A stretch of DNA of 64,000 bases from Pseudoroseicyclus aestuarii (GCF_003217255.1 NZ_QJTE01000003.1:124001-188000); one strand, 5' to 3'. Counted from the first letter of the stretch, positions 1 to 9,371 are shown. The notes: a model not told the origin generated them from the letters alone. Made by a program: numbers and translations.

Positions 1-816
1 ATGGAGGCCGAGGCGCAGGCCCTGCGCCGCAGCGAGGAGGAGCTGCGCCTTGCCCTGCAGCGCGGAGAGCTGGAGCTGGTCTACCAGCCGCAGCTCGACC
101 TCGGCGGGGGCGGCGTGACCACGGTCGAGGCGCTGGTGCGCTGGCGCCACCCCGAGCGCGGCGTCCTGCTGCCCGGCGCCTTCGTGCCCATGGCCGAGGC
201 GACGGGCCTGATCCACGATCTTGGCGCCTGGGTGATGACGCAGGCCTGCCGCCAGCTTGCCCGGTGGCGGGACGCGGGGCTGCCGCTGCGCGTCGGGCTG
301 AACATCTCGACCATCGAGGCCCGGCGCGACGGCATCCTGCAGACGCTCGACCGTGCCTTCGCCGCCGACGGGATCACCGGCGAGATGGTCGAGCTCGAGA
401 TCACCGAGAGCCTGCTGATCGACCATCGTCACGACGCCACCCGCAGCCTGCTGGAGGGGCTGCGGGACCGGGGAATCACGCTGGCCATCGACGATTTCGG
501 CACCGGATACAGCGCCCTCAGCTACCTCAAGGATTTGCCCTGCGGGAAGCTGAAGATCGATCGCAGCTTCATCGCCACCATGGACCGCCCCGATGGCCGC
601 GTGCTGGTCGAAGCGATCGTCGGGCTGGGGCGCAAGCTGGGCAAGGCGGTGGTCGCCGAGGGGGTCGAGACTGCCCGGCAGCTCGAGGCGCTGCGCCAGT
701 CGGGCTGCACGGCGGCCCAGGGCTACCTGATCGCCCGTCCGATGCCGCCCTCGGATGTGCCGCGCTGCATCGCCCGGCTTCAGGCCGGGCAGGACCTGCG
801 CGCGGCCCGCCGATGA
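1..816 (+). CDS. EAL-domain c-di-GMP phosphodiesterase, 3' part
   Basis: Hydrolyses cyclic di-GMP to pGpG if active, lowering the second messenger that favours sessile growth. Visible residues: the EAL signature at about residues 43-45 within VEALVRW, then LNIS, LEITES, the DDFGTG loop, the LKID lysine, AEGVET and the QGY near the end. All the usual metal-binding and catalytic positions are kept, so an active enzyme is expected. The first visible residues form a helix of the kind that links a GGDEF domain to an EAL domain, and the reading frame is open at base 1. The gene therefore very probably begins upstream of the window, and the ATG at base 1 is not trusted as the start. The family is certain; the full architecture is unknown. 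Confidence 0.9.
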   Translation: MEAEAQALRRSEEELRLALQRGELELVYQPQLDLGGGGVTTVEALVRWRHPERGVLLPGAFVPMAEATGLIHDLGAWVMTQACRQLARWRDAGLPLRVGLNISTIEARRDGILQTLDRAFAADGITGEMVELEITESLLIDHRHDATRSLLEGLRDRGITLAIDDFGTGYSALSYLKDLPCGKLKIDRSFIATMDRPDGRVLVEAIVGLGRKLGKAVVAEGVETARQLEALRQSGCTAAQGYLIARPMPPSDVPRCIARLQAGQDLRAARR

Positions 817-877
817 GGCCGCGCGTGGGGCGGAGCACGCCACTGGACGCTGCGCCGGACGCACTAGATTGCCGGTC

Positions 878-1588
878 ATGATGAAGAAGACGGCAATCGT
901 GACCGGCGGCGCCGGCGGTATCGGCCAGGTGCTTTGCACCGGGCTTTTGGCGGATGGCTGGCAGGTCGCCGCCTTCGACAGGGACGAGGCGGCGCTGGCA
1001 GCGCTGCCAGAACCGGTGCAGCGCGTGGCCTGCGACGTCGGCGACGAGGCATCGGTCAAGGCTGGTATGGCCGCGCTGGGCTGGGACGGCCTCGATCTGC
1101 TGGTGAACAACGCCGGGCTGGCCGGGCCGCACCTCGGGCCGGTCGAGGATCTGTCGCTGGAGGCGTGGCGCGCGATGCTCGATTCGCACCTGACCGGCGC
1201 CTTCCTGATGACGCGCGCCTGCGTGCCGCTGCTGCGCCCGCGCGAGGGGGCCATCGTCAACATGGCCTCGACCCGCGCCATGATGTCGGAGCCCGACAGC
1301 GAGGCCTATGCCGCCGCGAAGGGCGGGCTCGTGGCGATGGGCCATGCGCTGGCGATCAGCCTGGGCCCCGAGATTCGCGTCAACACCATCGCCCCCGGCT
1401 GGATCGTCACCTCCGGCGCCGAGGAGTTGAGCCATGAGGATCACGCCCAGCATCCCGTGGGCCGCGCCGGACGACCCGAGGACGTGCTCGAGGCGGTGCG
1501 CTATCTCGCGCAGCCGGACGGCTTCGTCACCGGGCAGGTGGTGACGGTGGACGGCGGCATGACGCGAAAGATGATCTACGCGGAATGA
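878..1588 (+). CDS. short-chain dehydrogenase/reductase (SDR)
   Basis: NAD(P)-dependent oxidoreductase of the classical SDR fold, 236 residues, substrate unknown. The cofactor motif TGGAGGIG lies near the N-terminus, NNAG follows, the catalytic serine is in ASTRAM and the Tyr-Lys pair is in YAAAK. The C-terminus has the usual GQVVTVDGG. The start was placed at the first of two adjacent ATG codons, because upstream codons overlap the end of the EAL gene region and encode nothing SDR-like. Its stop codon overlaps the next gene start by 4 nt (ATGA), so it is probably translated with the second SDR and the photolyase. The link to photolyase suggests a light or oxidative stress setting, but that is inference. 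Confidence 0.85.
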   Translation: MMKKTAIVTGGAGGIGQVLCTGLLADGWQVAAFDRDEAALAALPEPVQRVACDVGDEASVKAGMAALGWDGLDLLVNNAGLAGPHLGPVEDLSLEAWRAMLDSHLTGAFLMTRACVPLLRPREGAIVNMASTRAMMSEPDSEAYAAAKGGLVAMGHALAISLGPEIRVNTIAPGWIVTSGAEELSHEDHAQHPVGRAGRPEDVLEAVRYLAQPDGFVTGQVVTVDGGMTRKMIYAE

Positions 1589-2244
1589 GGGCGCTGGTCC
1601 TCGGCGCATCGGGCGGCATCGGTGCCGCGCTGACCACGGCGCTGCGGGCGAGGGGGGACAGCGTGACCGCCCTGTCGCGGCAGGACGACGGCCTGCGGAT
1701 CGAGGAGGCTGGCAGCCTCGACGCCCTGCTCTCCGGGGTCGGCGAGGTCGATCTCGCCATCGTCGCCACCGGCATCCTCGCCCCCGAGGGTGCCGCGCCG
1801 GAAAAGGCGCTGGCGCAGGTCGAGGCCGAGTCCATGGCCCGCCTCTTCGCGGTCAACGCCATCGGCCCGGCGCTGGCCCTCGCGCGGATCGCGCCGCTCT
1901 TGCCGAAGGGCGCCCGCTCCGTCGTGGCGGTGCTGACGGCGCGCGTCGGCTCCATCACCGACAACGGGCTGGGCGGCTGGCACGGCTACCGCGCCTCGAA
2001 GGCCGCCGCGAACATGGTGCTGCGCGGCGCCTCGGTCGAACTGGCGCGCAGCCACCCGCAGGCGATCTGCGTGGCGCTGCATCCGGGCACCGTCGAGACG
2101 CCCTTCACCCGCGCCTATGCCGGTCGCCACCCGATGATCCCGGCAGAGGAGGCGGCGCGCGACCTTCTGGCGCTGATCGACAGGCTGACCCCCGAGCAAA
2201 GCGGCGGGTTTTTCGATCGGCACGGGGCGGCGATCCCGTGGTAG
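1585..2244 (+). CDS. SDR family protein, C-factor-like
   Basis: Second SDR of the operon, 219 residues, resembling the short CsgA/C-factor-type SDRs rather than fatty-acid reductases. The N-terminal GASGGIG nucleotide loop and the YRASK catalytic pair are present. The NNAG block is replaced by a looser VATGIL. The start overlaps the preceding stop by 4 nt and its own stop is overlapped by the photolyase start, so the three genes look translationally coupled. A small SDR of this kind beside a cryptochrome-like photolyase gene is a recurrent alphaproteobacterial arrangement as I recall it. Its substrate is unknown. Confidence 0.8.
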   Translation: MRALVLGASGGIGAALTTALRARGDSVTALSRQDDGLRIEEAGSLDALLSGVGEVDLAIVATGILAPEGAAPEKALAQVEAESMARLFAVNAIGPALALARIAPLLPKGARSVVAVLTARVGSITDNGLGGWHGYRASKAAANMVLRGASVELARSHPQAICVALHPGTVETPFTRAYAGRHPMIPAEEAARDLLALIDRLTPEQSGGFFDRHGAAIPW

Positions 2245-3770
2245 CGCCGCGGCTGATCCTCGTGCTGGGCGACCAGCTCAGCCCCGGCCTCTCGGCCCTG
2301 CGCGCGGCGGACCGGGCGCGGGACGTCGTCGTCATGGCCGAGGTGCAGGCCGAGGCGACCTACGTGCGCCACCACCCCAAGAAGATCGCCTTCCTCTTCG
2401 CGGCCATGCGCCATTTCGCCGAAGAGCTGCGGGCGCAGGGCTGGACCGTCGCCTATACCGCGCTGGACGATCCCGAGAACAGCCATGCCATCGGCACAGA
2501 GCTTCTGCGCCGCGCCGAGGCGCATGGCGCGCAGGAGGTGATTGCCACCCAGCCCGGCGAATGGCGCCTGATCGAGGCGCTGGGCGCCTTGCCGATCCCG
2601 GTCCAGCAGCTGCCCGACGACCGGTTCCTGTGCCCTGGCGGCGTGTTCGAAGCCTGGGCCGAGGGCCGCAAGGAATTGCGGATGGAGTGGTTCTACCGCG
2701 AGATGCGGCGCCGCACCGGCCTGCTGATGGAGGGCGACCAGCCCGCCGGCGGGCAGTGGAACTACGACAAGGAGAACCGCAAGCCGCCGCCCGGCGCGTT
2801 GCTGGTGCCGGGGCGGGACGATCCGGCGCCGGACGCGGTGACGGAAGAGGTCCTGACGCTGGTCGAGGCGCGCTTCGCCGATCACTTCGGCTCTGCCCGG
2901 CCCTTCGGCTTCGCCGTGACGGCAGCCGGCGCGCAGGCGCATCTGAATCGCTGGCTGCGCGAGGGGTTGCCGCTGTTCGGGGACTACCAGGATGCCATGG
3001 TCGCGGGGCAGCCGCACCTCTACCACGCGCTGATCGGCCTCTACCTTAACGCGGGCCTTCTGGACCCGCTGACGGTCTGTCGCGCGGCCGAGGCCGAGTG
3101 GCGCGTGGGCCGGGCGCCGCTGAACGCGGTCGAGGGGTTCATTCGCCAGATCATCGGCTGGCGCGAATATATCCGCGGCATCTATTTCCTGCAGGGGCCG
3201 GACTACGCGCAGCGCAACATCCTGCGGCACGAGCGCGACCTGCCGCAGCTGTACTGGGGCGGCGCCACGCAGATGGCCTGCCTGAAGACCGTCGTGCAGG
3301 AGGTGGAGGAGGGCGCCTATGCCCACCACATCCAGCGGCTGATGGTGCTGGGTAATTTCGCCCTGCTGGCCGGGGTGCAGCCCGCGCAGGTGCAGGACTG
3401 GTTCATGGGCGCCTTCGCCGATGCCTATGAATGGGTGATGAGCGCCAATGTCATCGGCATGAGCCAATGGGCCGACGGCGGCATCGTCGCCTCTAAGCCT
3501 TATGTCAGCGCCGGCGCCTATATCGACCGGATGAGCGATTACTGCGCCGGCTGCGCCTATTCCCCGAAGGTGAAGACCGGGCCGAAGGCCTGCCCCTTCA
3601 ACCTGCTTTACTGGCACTTCCTCGACCGGCATCGCGAGCGGTTCGAGAAGAACCCGCGCATGGGCATGATCTACCGCGGCTGGGACAAGCGGGACGAGGA
3701 CACGCGGCGCCAGATTCTGGGGGAGGCGGCGGATGTTCTCGCCCGCCTCGACGCGGGGGAGGGGGTCTGA
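2238..3770 (+). CDS. Fe-S cryptochrome/(6-4) photolyase-like protein
   Basis: Flavoprotein of the prokaryotic iron-sulfur photolyase/cryptochrome family (PhrB/CryB type), 510 residues. Members repair (6-4) pyrimidine photoproducts with blue light or act as photoreceptors. The N-terminal LILVLGDQLS is the family signature. Four cysteines at residues 348, 436, 439 and 452 have exactly the spacing of the four 4Fe-4S ligands of Agrobacterium PhrB. The C-terminal FAD-binding region includes WVMSANVIGMSQWADGG. The start is GTG, 7 nt inside the upstream SDR stop, as expected for a coupled gene. It ends 9 nt from the convergent MORN gene. The family is certain; whether it repairs DNA or only signals cannot be read from the sequence. 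Confidence 0.93.
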   Translation: MVAPRLILVLGDQLSPGLSALRAADRARDVVVMAEVQAEATYVRHHPKKIAFLFAAMRHFAEELRAQGWTVAYTALDDPENSHAIGTELLRRAEAHGAQEVIATQPGEWRLIEALGALPIPVQQLPDDRFLCPGGVFEAWAEGRKELRMEWFYREMRRRTGLLMEGDQPAGGQWNYDKENRKPPPGALLVPGRDDPAPDAVTEEVLTLVEARFADHFGSARPFGFAVTAAGAQAHLNRWLREGLPLFGDYQDAMVAGQPHLYHALIGLYLNAGLLDPLTVCRAAEAEWRVGRAPLNAVEGFIRQIIGWREYIRGIYFLQGPDYAQRNILRHERDLPQLYWGGATQMACLKTVVQEVEEGAYAHHIQRLMVLGNFALLAGVQPAQVQDWFMGAFADAYEWVMSANVIGMSQWADGGIVASKPYVSAGAYIDRMSDYCAGCAYSPKVKTGPKACPFNLLYWHFLDRHRERFEKNPRMGMIYRGWDKRDEDTRRQILGEAADVLARLDAGEGV

Positions 3771-3779
3771 CGGCGCAGG

Positions 3780-5309
3780 TCAGCCGCCCGGCGTCTCCGG
3801 CGTGTCGACGGCATCGCTGACGGCTTCGGCCGGGGCGCCCTCGTCCGCGCCCTCGTCTTCGTCGACGAGTTGTCCGGACCCGAGCGTGTCGTCGCTGGTG
3901 ACGAAGGCGCCGTCGCGCCAGTCGCCGGTCTCCACCTCGCCGGTGGCGTAGCGCATCGTGCCCTGACCCTCGCGCCGGCCACCCGAGAAGTTGCCCTCGT
4001 AGACATCGCCGTTGGCATAGGTCGCAACGCCCGCGCCCTCGATCTCTCCGTCCGACCATTCGCCGGTATAGGTGAACCCGTCGGGCATGGTGATGGTGCC
4101 GGTGCCGTCGCGCTGCCCCTCGGAGAAGCCGCCCTCGTAGGTCGTGCCGTCGGCATAGGTGGCGGTGCCTTGCCCCTCGCGCTGGCCCTCGGACCACTCG
4201 CCCTCGTAGACGTAGCCGTCCGAGTAGGTCATCCGGCCAAAGCCGTCGTTCTGCGCGTTGCGGAACTCTCCGACATAGGTCAGCCCGTTGGCATAGGTCG
4301 CGGTGCCCTCGCCCTCGATCACGCCGTCGGACCACTCGCCCTCGTAGGTCGAGCCATCGGAATAGGTGATCGTGCCGGTGCCATTGGCCAGCCCGTCCTC
4401 GAACTGGCCGACGTAGACGGAGCCGTCGGGATAGGTCACCTCGCCTTCGCCCTCGATCCGGCCCTCGGTCCAGTCGCCGGTGTAGACGTAGCCGTCGGTG
4501 CCGGTGAAGGTGCCGGTGCCCTCGCGCAGGTCATCCGCGAAGCCGCCCTCGTAGAGATCGCCATTGGCATAGGTCACGCGGCCCTGGCCCTCGCGGCGGC
4601 CATCGACCAGCGCGCCCTCGTAGACATCGCCGTTGGCCTGGGTCAGCCTGCCTTCGCCCTCGATCCGGCCCTCGGTCCAGTCGCCCTCGTAGGTCAGACC
4701 ATCGGCCATGGTCAGCGTGCCGGTGCCCTCGCGCTCTCCGCCCGAAAGCGTCCCCTCGTAGGTGGAGCCGTCGGCATAGGTGATGCGGCCCTTGCCTTCC
4801 TTGACGCCATTGACCCAATCGCCGTCGTAGACGTAGCCGTCGGGCCCCTCCATCCGGCCGGTGCCGTGATGCATGGCGTTGCGGAATTCGCCCTCGTAGC
4901 GAGTGCCGTTGGCATAGGTGGCGGTGCCGCGGCCGGTGATCGTGCCGTCCTCCCACTCGCCCTCGTAGGTGCCGCCGTCGGCGAAGGTGATGGTGCCGAT
5001 GCCCTCGGGCTTGCCGCGGGCGAATTCCCCCTCGTAGACCGAGCCGTTGGGGAAGGTCGCGGTGCCGGTGCCGCGGATCTCGCCCTCGAACCACTCGCCC
5101 TCGTAGCGGTAGCCGTTGGGCAGGGTATAGGTGCCGGTGCCGTGCTGGCGGCCGTTCAGGAACTGCCCCTCGTAGACGCCGCCGTCCTCGTACTGCTTGG
5201 TCGTGGTGATCTGCGCCGCGGCCGGCAGGACCAGCGCCGGGGCGGTCAGCGCGGCAAACCCGGCCAGCGCGGCCATGCGCAGTCCGATGCGGCGGGTCGT
5301 CGGCGCCAT
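3780..5309 (-). CDS. exported MORN-repeat protein with 18 tandem repeats
   Basis: 509-residue protein with a Sec signal peptide (residues 1 to about 32, ending PAAAQ). From residue 46 there are 18 uninterrupted 23-residue MORN repeats of the form YEGEWxxGxxxGxGxxxYxxG, a half repeat, and an acidic Ala/Glu/Asp tail. MORN repeats form an elongated beta-hairpin array used in membrane or protein contacts. The signal peptide places this one in the periplasm or outside the cell. Repeats 1-9 and 10-18 match each other position by position, which indicates duplication of a nine-repeat block. The start at 5309 is preceded by GAAGAGGG at good spacing; an ATG at 5336 is less well placed. No enzymatic domain is visible and the specific role is unknown. 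Confidence 0.88.
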   Translation of the reverse strand: MAPTTRRIGLRMAALAGFAALTAPALVLPAAAQITTTKQYEDGGVYEGQFLNGRQHGTGTYTLPNGYRYEGEWFEGEIRGTGTATFPNGSVYEGEFARGKPEGIGTITFADGGTYEGEWEDGTITGRGTATYANGTRYEGEFRNAMHHGTGRMEGPDGYVYDGDWVNGVKEGKGRITYADGSTYEGTLSGGEREGTGTLTMADGLTYEGDWTEGRIEGEGRLTQANGDVYEGALVDGRREGQGRVTYANGDLYEGGFADDLREGTGTFTGTDGYVYTGDWTEGRIEGEGEVTYPDGSVYVGQFEDGLANGTGTITYSDGSTYEGEWSDGVIEGEGTATYANGLTYVGEFRNAQNDGFGRMTYSDGYVYEGEWSEGQREGQGTATYADGTTYEGGFSEGQRDGTGTITMPDGFTYTGEWSDGEIEGAGVATYANGDVYEGNFSGGRREGQGTMRYATGEVETGDWRDGAFVTSDDTLGSGQLVDEDEGADEGAPAEAVSDAVDTPETPGG

Positions 5310-5426
5310 TGGCAAAGCCCTCTTCTGATTATGCATGCCCTCGTGCCGGTTCAAACTAGACAAGGGGCGCAGGACCCGCAACTGCGCGCGGGGCCGGTTG
5401 AATCACGCTTGCGCGGCTGGGGCGTC

Positions 5427-5918
5427 TCAGAGGTCGGCCGGAACGGCAAAGGCCAGGACCCGCGCGCGGCCCGGCGCCAGATCGCGCCATGCGCCGGCAA
5501 ACTCGAGGACCGTCGTCGCGGCCGTGGGGTAGTCGAGGAACCGCGGATGATCCGGCGGCACCTGCGCCAGCAGGCGCGCCAACTGCCCTGTGCCGGGGTT
5601 ATGCGCGCAGAGGAGGGTGCAGTCGCCCTCGGCCTGCTGCAATGCAGCCAGAAGGGTGCCGGCGGGCGCGTCGTAAAGCTGCGGCATCAGCTTCGGCGCC
5701 GCGGCGCCGGGACACTGCGACAGCGCGCCCTGCGCCGTCTCGCGCGTGCGAAGGGCATCCGAGCACAGGACCTCGTCCGGCACCAGGTCCTGCGCGGAAA
5801 GCCATGCGCCGAGGCGCGGCGCGTCCTCGCGCCCCCGCTCCGCCAGCGGGCGGTCATGATCCTGGCAGTCCTCGGGCCAGGCGGCCTTGGCGTGACGCAT
5901 CAGGATCAGGCGCGGCAT
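5427..5918 (-). CDS. SixA-like histidine phosphatase family protein
   Basis: Small phosphatase of the histidine phosphatase superfamily, 163 residues, close in size to SixA, which removes phosphate from phosphohistidine. The RHA catalytic motif is at residues 8-10 (LILMRHAKAAW), the second arginine is in SDALRTRET, and the later histidine is in LCAHNPG. It begins on the last base of the argB stop (TGATG), so it is the distal gene of the yidC-engB-argB run. Substrate is not predictable: phosphohistidine proteins and small phosphoesters are both possible. Confidence 0.85.
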   Translation of the reverse strand: MPRLILMRHAKAAWPEDCQDHDRPLAERGREDAPRLGAWLSAQDLVPDEVLCSDALRTRETAQGALSQCPGAAAPKLMPQLYDAPAGTLLAALQQAEGDCTLLCAHNPGTGQLARLLAQVPPDHPRFLDYPTAATTVLEFAGAWRDLAPGRARVLAFAVPADL

Positions 5919-6811
5919 CAGTCCTCGCGCGGCTTTACCCGCGGCTCCGTCGCGCGGATGATCGAGCCCGCGCCATGTTCGGTGAAAAGCTCCAGCAGGG
6001 TGGCGCTGGGCAGCCGCCCGTCGAGGATGACAGCGGCGCGCACGCCCTTTTCCACGGCCTGCAGGGCGGTCTCGACCTTGGGGATCATCCCGCCCGAGAT
6101 CGTGCCGTCGTCGATCATCGCGCGCACCTGCTCGGGCGTCATCTGGGTCACGACCTCGCCATCCGCGTTCTTCACGCCCGAGACATCGGTCAGCAGCAGC
6201 AGCCGGTCGGCCTGCAGCGCGGCGGCGATGGCCCCTGCGGCGGTGTCGCCGTTGACGTTGAAGGTCTCGTTCGGGTCCATGCCGGTGGCGACGGGGGCGA
6301 TCACCGGGATGATGCCGGCGCTGAAGAGATCGCGCAGCACCTGCACGTTCATCTCGATCGGCCGCCCGACGAAGCCCAGCTCCGGATCGTCGGCCTCGGC
6401 GACCATCAGGTCATCGTCCTTGCCCGACAGGCCGACGGCGCGCCCGCCCTCGTCCATGATCGCCTGCACGATGCGCTTGTTGACAAGGCCGGTCAGCACC
6501 ATCTCCACGACCTCGACCGTGGCCTTGTCGGTGACGCGCTTGCCGCGGACGAAGCGGCTTTCGATGCCCAGCGTGCCCAGCATCTGGTTGATCATCGGCC
6601 CGCCGCCATGGACCACGACCGGGTTCATGCCCACCTGCCGCATCAACACGATGTCGCGGGCAAATTCGGCCATGTCCTGCACGTCGCCCATGGCGTTGCC
6701 GCCGAATTTGACGACGATGATCGCGCCCGAGTAGCGCTGCATGTAGGGCAGCGCCTCGGAGAGGGTTCGCGCGGTGGTCAGCCAGTCACGTTCCATAAGC
6801 TGGGTCTTCAC
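5918..6811 (-). CDS. argB: acetylglutamate kinase
   Basis: Second enzyme of arginine biosynthesis; phosphorylates N-acetyl-L-glutamate with ATP in the cytoplasm. The amino-acid kinase fold shows KFGGNAMGD, the VHGGGPMI substrate loop and NVNGDTAAG near the ATP site. Length (297 residues) is normal. The GTG at 6811, 6 nt after the engB stop, is used as the start; an ATG at 6796 is a reasonable alternative that removes five residues. It lies in the conserved Rhodobacterales order yidC-engB-argB. Feedback inhibition by arginine is common in this family, but the determining residues were not examined. Confidence 0.97.
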   Translation of the reverse strand: MKTQLMERDWLTTARTLSEALPYMQRYSGAIIVVKFGGNAMGDVQDMAEFARDIVLMRQVGMNPVVVHGGGPMINQMLGTLGIESRFVRGKRVTDKATVEVVEMVLTGLVNKRIVQAIMDEGGRAVGLSGKDDDLMVAEADDPELGFVGRPIEMNVQVLRDLFSAGIIPVIAPVATGMDPNETFNVNGDTAAGAIAAALQADRLLLLTDVSGVKNADGEVVTQMTPEQVRAMIDDGTISGGMIPKVETALQAVEKGVRAAVILDGRLPSATLLELFTEHGAGSIIRATEPRVKPRED

Positions 6812-6817
6812 CTCCGG

Positions 6818-7471
6818 TCACTCCATCTGCGCCACGATCGCGCGCAGCACCGGCAGGCCGGCGCCCGTTTCACTGCTGGTCAGGACAAGCTCGGGGTAGG
6901 CCGCCGGATGCTTCGACAGCGCCTCGCGCGTGCGTGTCAGCACCGCCTCGAGGTCCGAGGCCTTCACCTTGTCCGTCTTCGTCAGCACAGCCTGGAACGG
7001 AACCGCCGACTTGTCGAGCAGGCCCAGAATCTCGGCATCCACCGCCTTGGGGCCGTGCCGCGCGTCGATCAGGACGAAAGCGCGGCGCAGGGTCTGCCGC
7101 CCGGCAAGGTAGGATTTCAGCAGCCGCTGCCATTTCTCCACGACCTTCACCGGCGCATTGGCGAAGCCGTAGCCGGGCAGGTCCACGAGGTAGAGCCTGC
7201 CGCCGGCGTCGAAGTAGTTGATCTCCTGCGTCCGGCCCGGCGTGTTCGACGCGCGGGCCAGCGCCTTGCGCCCGGTCAGCGCATTGATGAGCGAGGATTT
7301 CCCGACGTTCGAGCGGCCGGCAAAGCAGACCTCCAGCCGGTCGGCGGGCGGCAGGCCGTCCATCGCGACGACGCCCTTCACGAAATCCATCGGCCCGGCG
7401 AAGAGCTTGCGCCCGGCCTCGAGGCTGGCGTGATCCGGCTCTTCGGCGACGGGGAAGGGCAGGGTGCTCAT
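6818..7471 (-). CDS. engB: ribosome biogenesis GTP-binding protein EngB/YsxC
   Basis: Essential small GTPase involved in assembly of the large ribosomal subunit. In 217 residues all G motifs are visible: GRSNVGKS (P-loop), the threonine of NTPGRTQ (G2), DLPGYG (G3), TKTDK (G4) and TSS (G5). It is followed 6 nt later by argB and preceded by yidC with a 94-nt spacer, all on the minus strand. Nothing in the protein departs from the family. Confidence 0.97.
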   Translation of the reverse strand: MSTLPFPVAEEPDHASLEAGRKLFAGPMDFVKGVVAMDGLPPADRLEVCFAGRSNVGKSSLINALTGRKALARASNTPGRTQEINYFDAGGRLYLVDLPGYGFANAPVKVVEKWQRLLKSYLAGRQTLRRAFVLIDARHGPKAVDAEILGLLDKSAVPFQAVLTKTDKVKASDLEAVLTRTREALSKHPAAYPELVLTSSETGAGLPVLRAIVAQME

Positions 7472-7565
7472 GCCGCCACCATGGCGTCGCCGCCCGGCGC
7501 CGCCTTCAGCCCCGCGGTGCCGAGGGCCTTGACCGGTTGGCGCACGATCCGGGCCAGCCGCGCGG

Positions 7566-9371
7566 TCACTTCTCGGTCGCCTGCTTGCGGCGGAAGGTCG
7601 AGCGGATGTTGCCGAAGACGTCCGGCTTGGCGCCGTGGCTGCGCATGATCAGGTACTGCTGCACGAAGGTGATCGTGTTGTTGGCGATCCAGTACAGCAC
7701 CAGCCCGCTGGCGAAGTGGCCCAGCATGAACATGAAGATCAGCGGCATCCAGGCGAAGACCATGCGCTGCGTCGGATCGGTCGGGGCCGGGTTCAGCTTT
7801 TGCTGCAGCCACATCGACGCGCCCAGCAGGATCGGCAGCACGCCGAGGCTGATGATGGCGAGGATGCTGTCCGGGCCGGGGGCGGCATAGGGCAGCAGGC
7901 CGAAGAGGTTCAGGATCGAGGTCGGATCGGGGGCCGAGAGGTCGTGAATCCAGCCGATCCAGGGCGCATGGCGCAGCTCGAGCGTGACGAAGATCACCTT
8001 GTAGAGCGAGAAGAAGATCGGGATCTGCAGCAGCATCGGCAGGCAACCCGAAGCCGGGTTCACCTTGTTGTCGCGGTAGAGCTTCATCATGCCCTGCTGC
8101 AGGGCCTGCTTGTCGTCGCCCGCGCGCTCCTTGAGCTTCTCCATCTCGGGCTGAAGTTCCTTCATCCGCGCCATGGAGACGTAGGACTTGTAGGACAGCG
8201 GGAAGACGAGGGCCTTGAGGATCAGCGTCAGGACGAGGATCGACCAGCCCATGTTGCCGATGAAGCCATGCAGGAAATGCAGCAGCCAGAAGATCGGCTT
8301 GGTCAGGAAGAAGAACCAGCCCCAGTCGATGGAGTCGACGAAGCCGGGAATGCCGCCCTCGTTCTGGTAGTCTCGGATCGCTTCCCATTCCTTGGCGCCA
8401 GCGAAGAGACGGGTGTCGGTGGCAAGGCTGGCGCCCGGCGCGATCTCCTGCGCGGGCAGCACGGTGTCCGTCTGGTAGACCTGCGTGCCCTCGTTGAAGC
8501 GCACGACCGAGCGGAAGGGTGCGCCCTGCGTCGGGATCAGCGTGGTCATCCAGTACTTGTCGGTGAAGCCGGTCCAGCCGTTCTCGGCGACCTGCAGCGC
8601 CTCGGCGCGGCCACGCCCGGAGGGATCCGGGTCGAGGTCGTCCATGTTCTTGTACTTGATCTCTTCGAGGGTGCCGTCCGTCATCCGGACCACGCCCTCG
8701 TGCAGGATGAAGAAGTTCTGCGTGTCGGGCTGGCCGTGCCGCGCGACGAAGCCGTAGGGGGCCAGGGTCACGGGGGTGTCGGTGGTGTTCTCGACCGACT
8801 GGGCGACGTCGAACATGTAGTTCTCGTCGACGCTGATGGTGCGGCGGAAGATCAGCCCCTCGCCGTTGTCCCAGACCAGCGTGACGGGCGTCTCGGGGGT
8901 CAGGCTGCCCTCGGTCTCGGCCTGCCACAGCGTGTCGGGCCCCGGAAGGGAGGGGGCCTCGTCCCCGGCCGGGGCGGTCCAGCCCCAGAGCGCGTAATAG
9001 GGCGCATCGCTGCCGATCGGCGAGAGCAGGCGCACCAGCGGAGAGGTGGGGTCGAGCGTTTCGTGGTAGCGCGTCAGCGACAGGTCGTCGATCCGGCCGC
9101 CACGCAGCGAGAGGCTGCCGTTCAGGCTGGGCGTCTCGATCTCGATCCGCGGCGCGTCGATGGCGACCTGCTCTTCGGCGCCCGTGACCTCGGCGATCTC
9201 GGCGGTGCCGGCAAGCCCGGTCTCGGAGCCGGTCGTCGTGCCTTCGGTCGCGACCTCGTCGGTATCGGGTTGCGGCGCCTGCGCCTCGGGCGGGAACAGC
9301 AGGAACCACCCGACGATTACCACGAGGCTCAGCAATGTCGCCGAGATGATGTTCCGCGTCTGGTCTTCCAT
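7566..9371 (-). CDS. yidC: membrane protein insertase YidC
   Basis: Inner-membrane insertase that works alone or with SecYEG to place proteins such as the F0 c subunit in the membrane. In 601 residues an N-terminal transmembrane helix (about 7-26) is followed by an acidic linker, the large periplasmic P1 domain and the conserved C-terminal five-helix core beginning near GWFFFLTKPIFW. The core includes the cytoplasmic MKELQPEMEKLKE hairpin. Length and architecture are standard for Gram-negative YidC. Its usual partners yidD, rnpA and rpmH lie 3.4 kb away on the same strand, separated by three other genes. Confidence 0.97.
   Translation of the reverse strand: MEDQTRNIISATLLSLVVIVGWFLLFPPEAQAPQPDTDEVATEGTTTGSETGLAGTAEIAEVTGAEEQVAIDAPRIEIETPSLNGSLSLRGGRIDDLSLTRYHETLDPTSPLVRLLSPIGSDAPYYALWGWTAPAGDEAPSLPGPDTLWQAETEGSLTPETPVTLVWDNGEGLIFRRTISVDENYMFDVAQSVENTTDTPVTLAPYGFVARHGQPDTQNFFILHEGVVRMTDGTLEEIKYKNMDDLDPDPSGRGRAEALQVAENGWTGFTDKYWMTTLIPTQGAPFRSVVRFNEGTQVYQTDTVLPAQEIAPGASLATDTRLFAGAKEWEAIRDYQNEGGIPGFVDSIDWGWFFFLTKPIFWLLHFLHGFIGNMGWSILVLTLILKALVFPLSYKSYVSMARMKELQPEMEKLKERAGDDKQALQQGMMKLYRDNKVNPASGCLPMLLQIPIFFSLYKVIFVTLELRHAPWIGWIHDLSAPDPTSILNLFGLLPYAAPGPDSILAIISLGVLPILLGASMWLQQKLNPAPTDPTQRMVFAWMPLIFMFMLGHFASGLVLYWIANNTITFVQQYLIMRSHGAKPDVFGNIRSTFRRKQATEK

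Noticed and set aside
3870-6734. 954-codon plus-strand frame opposite the MORN gene and argB
   Set aside because: Its repeats mirror the MORN repeats on the other strand; argB and the phosphatase are the real genes.
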